From Pseudomonadota bacterium (lineage in GTDB: Bacteria > Pseudomonadota > Alphaproteobacteria > Rhizobiales > Hyphomicrobiaceae): a DNA stretch of 25,061 nt. A program made the translations under genes and the position numbers. Shown piece after piece: positions 22,512 through 25,061 of this stretch (its first letter is position 1; the number at the start of each line of letters is the position of its first letter). The stretch is taken from positions 1 to 25,061 of the forward strand of contig JAEZBU010000411.1 in assembly GCA_023426855.1 (NCBI GenBank). Direction: 5' to 3'. Under the pieces are notes generated by a model. It saw only the letters and a list, made by a program, of their open reading frames with translations, was not told the DNA's origin and did no database searches.

Positions 22512-23600
22512 TCAGGCGGCGCCGGTGGCTTTGATGCGCGCGTCGTCGAGGCCGACGTTGCGGGCGCATGCGACGAGGCGCGCCCAGGTGTCGTCCGGCA
22601 GCGGCACGCCTTCAGCCAAACGTTTGCCGCGCGTGGCGAGCTCGGGTTCGCCGGGCACGAGCACGTCCTTGCCGGGCTCGATCGGACGGGAGCTTTTGAA
22701 GAACCCGACATAGCGCTCCACGTCGGTCGGGAAGAAGTCGACCGGATCGAGCTGCTTGGGGTCGATGTAGATCGACAGCATACCGTTGGCCCAGCGGCGG
22801 TTCGGCGAGGCGGCACCCGTGCCGGTCAGTGCGCCGCCGAGAATCTCGACCATGAACGCGAGGCCGGAGCCTTTGTGGTCGCCGAATGCGCGGATGGCGC
22901 CCTTGCCCTGCGAATAGTCGCGCGGACCTGTCTCCTCATAGTCGCCGTAGAGCTGATGTGGATCGCCGTTGATCGTCCCGTCCGGTCCGACCAGCGAGTT
23001 GTCCGGAAGCTTCTTGCCGCCCTGGCTGGCGACCAGAACCTTGCCCTCGGCAACCACGGATGTTGCGAAATCGAGGATGAGGGGCGTTTTGCCGTCGCGC
23101 GGTACGCCGATGGAATAGGGCGCGGTGGACAGGCGACGGTCGACGCCGCCAAACGGGGCAACCAGCAGGCTCGATGCCGCGTTGCAATAATGGATGGAGA
23201 CCAGGCCGGCTTCAGCGGCCATTTCCGCCCACTCGCCGAGACGGCCGACGTGGCCGGAGTTGCGCAGCGCGACGGCAGACAGGCCCATCGCCTTGCACTT
23301 CTTGACGCCGATCTCGACGGCCTGCGGCGCTGTGGTCTGGCCAAAGCCGAATTTGCCATCGACAACCGCCAATACGGGCGTTTCGCGGACGATCTCTACG
23401 GTCTGGTTGGCGAGGAAGTCGCCGTCTTCTTTCCACTTGAGGTAGCGCGGGACGCGGACGACACCATGGCTGTCGTGACCGGCGAGGTTCGCGCTTACAA
23501 GGGATTTACCAAGCTGCTCGCCTTCCTCCTGCGAACAGCCAGCGGCAATGAAGATATCGCGCACGAAATCGCGAAGCTGATCCGCCCCGATCGTGACCAT
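22512..23600 (-). CDS. LDH2-family malate/L-lactate/sulfolactate-type dehydrogenase
   Basis: A 362-residue NAD(P)-dependent oxidoreductase of the LDH2/MDH2 fold, unrelated to classical lactate or malate dehydrogenases. Family signatures: NLAGHDSHGVVRVPRYL with His42, Asp43 and His45, the catalytic region LRNSGHVGRLGEW (His117), and GDHKGSGLAFMVEILGGALTG. Relatives act on malate, ureidoglycolate, delta-1-piperideine-2-carboxylate or (R)-sulfolactate (ComC). The ATG has GGGGAG seven bases upstream. It is the first gene of the minus-strand operon and is divergent from the acyl-CoA dehydrogenase gene. Substrate assignment is open; context suggests a 2-hydroxy or sugar acid. Confidence 0.92.
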   Translation of the reverse strand: MVTIGADQLRDFVRDIFIAAGCSQEEGEQLGKSLVSANLAGHDSHGVVRVPRYLKWKEDGDFLANQTVEIVRETPVLAVVDGKFGFGQTTAPQAVEIGVKKCKAMGLSAVALRNSGHVGRLGEWAEMAAEAGLVSIHYCNAASSLLVAPFGGVDRRLSTAPYSIGVPRDGKTPLILDFATSVVAEGKVLVASQGGKKLPDNSLVGPDGTINGDPHQLYGDYEETGPRDYSQGKGAIRAFGDHKGSGLAFMVEILGGALTGTGAASPNRRWANGMLSIYIDPKQLDPVDFFPTDVERYVGFFKSSRPIEPGKDVLVPGEPELATRGKRLAEGVPLPDDTWARLVACARNVGLDDARIKATGAA

Positions 23601-23806
23601 GAAAAACTCCCCAGATAGATGGTCCAGCTCGATGTGGGCGGACTTCCGGTCCGGGAAATTAGATCACGTTGAAGACGTTGTCACGGACGACCGATAGCGG
23701 GCCGATGCCCATTTTTAGCATGGCCCGGAGCGGAAAACGTTGCATCGGGCAGCGGGGCGGTTAGCTTCCCTCACAAAAGCCAGAAGGCAAGGACAAGAGG
23801 CCGAGC
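23601..23806. promoter_or_regulatory. Divergent promoter region with a direct repeat
   Basis: These 206 bases separate the divergent LDH2 and acyl-CoA dehydrogenase genes and must hold both promoters. A 6-base direct repeat ACGTTG (23666-23671 and 23675-23680, nine-base period) is the most operator-like element. CGGAC/GTCCG form a small hairpin near 23639-23653. I see no copy of the GTATAC operator found ahead of otnK and no confident -35/-10 pair. Confidence 0.3.
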
Positions 23807-24997
23807 ATGGATTTTTCGCTGCCGCGCGAGTTGGAAGAGCTGGGAGAGCAGGTCAGGGCCTTCGTCAAGGACGAGATTATCCCCTTCGAAAGCGATCCGC
23901 GCTGGACGTCGCATGGGCCGACCGACGTGCTGCGCGTCGAACTCAACGAGCGCGCCCGGGCTGCCGGGCTGCTGTCGGCGCATGTGCCCAAAGAATACGG
24001 CGGGCGCGGACTCGATCACGTCGGCAAGGCGGTGGTGCTGGAGGCGGCGGGGTATTCGATCCTGGGGCCTGTGGCGTTGCACTGCCAGGCGCCCGATGAA
24101 GGTAACATCCACCTGCTGGAACTGGTCGCGACGCCGGAGCAGAAGAAGCGCTATCTGGCGCCACTGGCGACCGCGCGTGCGCGGTCCTGCTTCGCCATGA
24201 CCGAGCCGCATCCGGGCGCCGGGTCCGATCCGTCGATGCTGGCAACGCGCGCGGAACGCGATGGCGACGGCTACGTCATCAATGGCCGCAAATGGTTGAT
24301 CACCGGCGCTGACGGCGCGGCGTTCACGATCATCATGGCGCGCACCGGCGACGGTCCGCACGACGCAACGATGTTCCTGGCCGATCTGCCCGATCCGGCG
24401 TTCAAGATCACGCGCACGCTGGATACGATCGACTCTTCCTTCATGGGTGGCCATGCGGTCATCGACATCGAGAACCTGCGGGTCGGGCCGGAGGCCGTGC
24501 TGGGAGAGGTCGGCAAAGGGTTTCGCTACGCGCAGGTGCGGCTGGCGCCAGCGCGCCTGACCCACTGCATGCGTTGGCTCGGCGCGGCGCAGCGGGCGCA
24601 CGACATCGCGGCTGAGTACGCGCGCACGCGAATGGCATTCGGCCAGCCGATCGGCGCGCACGAAGGCGTCAGCTTCATGCTGGCCGATAACCTGATGGAC
24701 ATGCATGTGAGTCGTCTGTCGATCCGTCATTGCGCCTGGCTGCTCGACCAGGGGCATCGGGCGGGATCGGAAAGCTCTATGGCCAAGGTGATCTGCTCGG
24801 AAGCGATCATGCGTGTTGTGGATCGCTCAATGCAAATCCTCGGCGGCTCCGGCCTGACACGCGATACCGCGGTAGAGCGCATTTTCCGCGACGTCCGCGC
24901 ATTCCGTATCTACGACGGCCCGTCCGAGGTGCATCGCTGGGCGTTGGGCCGGCGTGTGATCGAGAAGCCGGACGGACATAGCCGGAAAAAGAGCTGA
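23807..24997 (+). CDS. Acyl-CoA dehydrogenase, ACAD10/11-like
   Basis: A 396-residue FAD enzyme that would introduce the alpha-beta double bond into an acyl-CoA. All three domains are present: helical N-terminus (DFSLPRELEELGEQVRAFVKDEI), middle beta domain with the FAD-contact motifs CFAMTEPHPGAGSD and KWLITGADGA, and the helical C-terminus with RMAFGQPIGAHEGV and QILGGSGLT. The last domain ends in IYDGPSEVHRW instead of the classical YEGT, so the usual catalytic Glu is replaced by Asp, as is typical of the ACAD10/11-like branch. The acyl substrate is unknown. A GAGG lies six bases before the ATG. No CoA ligase or hydratase is adjacent in the window. Confidence 0.92.
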   Translation: MDFSLPRELEELGEQVRAFVKDEIIPFESDPRWTSHGPTDVLRVELNERARAAGLLSAHVPKEYGGRGLDHVGKAVVLEAAGYSILGPVALHCQAPDEGNIHLLELVATPEQKKRYLAPLATARARSCFAMTEPHPGAGSDPSMLATRAERDGDGYVINGRKWLITGADGAAFTIIMARTGDGPHDATMFLADLPDPAFKITRTLDTIDSSFMGGHAVIDIENLRVGPEAVLGEVGKGFRYAQVRLAPARLTHCMRWLGAAQRAHDIAAEYARTRMAFGQPIGAHEGVSFMLADNLMDMHVSRLSIRHCAWLLDQGHRAGSESSMAKVICSEAIMRVVDRSMQILGGSGLTRDTAVERIFRDVRAFRIYDGPSEVHRWALGRRVIEKPDGHSRKKS

Positions 24998-25006
24998 TCC
25001 GCAGGT

Positions 25007-25061
25007 TCACAATGCGGCGGGCAGCCCATGCGCGCGGCGGACACCGTCCAGGATCATGTCC
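25007..25061 (-). CDS. C-terminal end of a gene running off the right edge, possibly a TetR-type regulator
   Basis: On the minus strand, the frame entering at the window edge reads DMILDGVRRAHGLPAAL and stops with TGA at 25007-25009, nine bases from the convergent acyl-CoA dehydrogenase stop. Such an ILDG-VR ending is common at the C-terminus of TetR/AcrR regulators, but 17 residues are too few to be sure. The coding call rests on this one frame and on the tight convergent spacing. Confidence 0.4.
   Translation of the reverse strand, partial: DMILDGVRRAHGLPAAL

Noticed and set aside
22438..22569. Extended N-terminus of the RraA-family protein
   Set aside because: The added residues are Arg-rich, cover the intercistronic hairpin and overlap the end of the LDH2 gene; the ATG at 22437 matches the family start.
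23701..23745. Apparent palindrome around CCCATTTTTAGCATGG in the divergent promoter
   Set aside because: On checking, the arms do not pair (CCCAT against CATGG); only the ACGTTG direct repeat remained.

Overview
The window is GC-rich alphaproteobacterial chromosome. I place it in the Bradyrhizobium/Rhodopseudomonas branch (Nitrobacteraceae), judging from the protein sequences, the HdaA-type DnaA-like regulator, the HisKA_2 kinase, the rhizobial-style Pho box and the gene order. This placement is inference; there is no rRNA or other marker gene in the window. No tRNA, CRISPR array, insertion sequence or prophage was seen.

Left part (1-3946), accessory-looking and mostly minus strand: a nested palindromic repeat element (96-275), a TPR lipoprotein resembling TadD, a conserved protein I cannot assign (possible beta-propeller fragments) and a cytochrome P450.

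Centre (3947-14382), housekeeping. purM-purN (minus) is divergent from a plus-strand run: exported DUF2066 protein, CDP-alcohol phosphatidyltransferase, AI-2E/PerM-type permease, HdaA-like replication regulator, polyphosphate kinase (ppk1), exopolyphosphatase (ppx) and a zinc-finger-less J-domain co-chaperone. A near-perfect Pho box (CTGTCAT-N4-CTGTCGT) lies 55 bases ahead of ppk1. This suggests that ppk1, and perhaps ppx, which overlaps it by one base, answers to phosphate starvation.

Region 14383-15850: a bactofilin fused to a single CSPG/cadherin-3-type repeat, a small exported four-cysteine protein, and a well-formed terminator.

Right part (15851-25061), carbon catabolism. A plus-strand operon holds a 3-oxo-tetronate kinase (OtnK type), a 3-oxo-tetronate-4-phosphate decarboxylase (OtnC type) and an SDR dehydrogenase. 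An orphan GAF-HisKA_2 sensor kinase follows. It converges on a minus-strand operon coding an LDH2-type dehydrogenase, an RraA-family protein, a D-2-hydroxyacid dehydrogenase and an HpcH/HpaI aldolase. That second operon pairs two unrelated 2-hydroxyacid dehydrogenases with two unrelated pyruvate-aldolase folds. This is what one would expect if both enantiomers of a 2-hydroxy acid drained into one 2-oxo acid that is then cleaved. No transporter or dedicated regulator is present in the window. Divergent from it is an ACAD10/11-like acyl-CoA dehydrogenase, and the window ends in the last codons of a convergent gene.

The strongest candidates for something undescribed are the bactofilin-CSPG fusion, the two-dehydrogenase/two-aldolase operon, and the nested palindromic element whose arm differences are compensatory.
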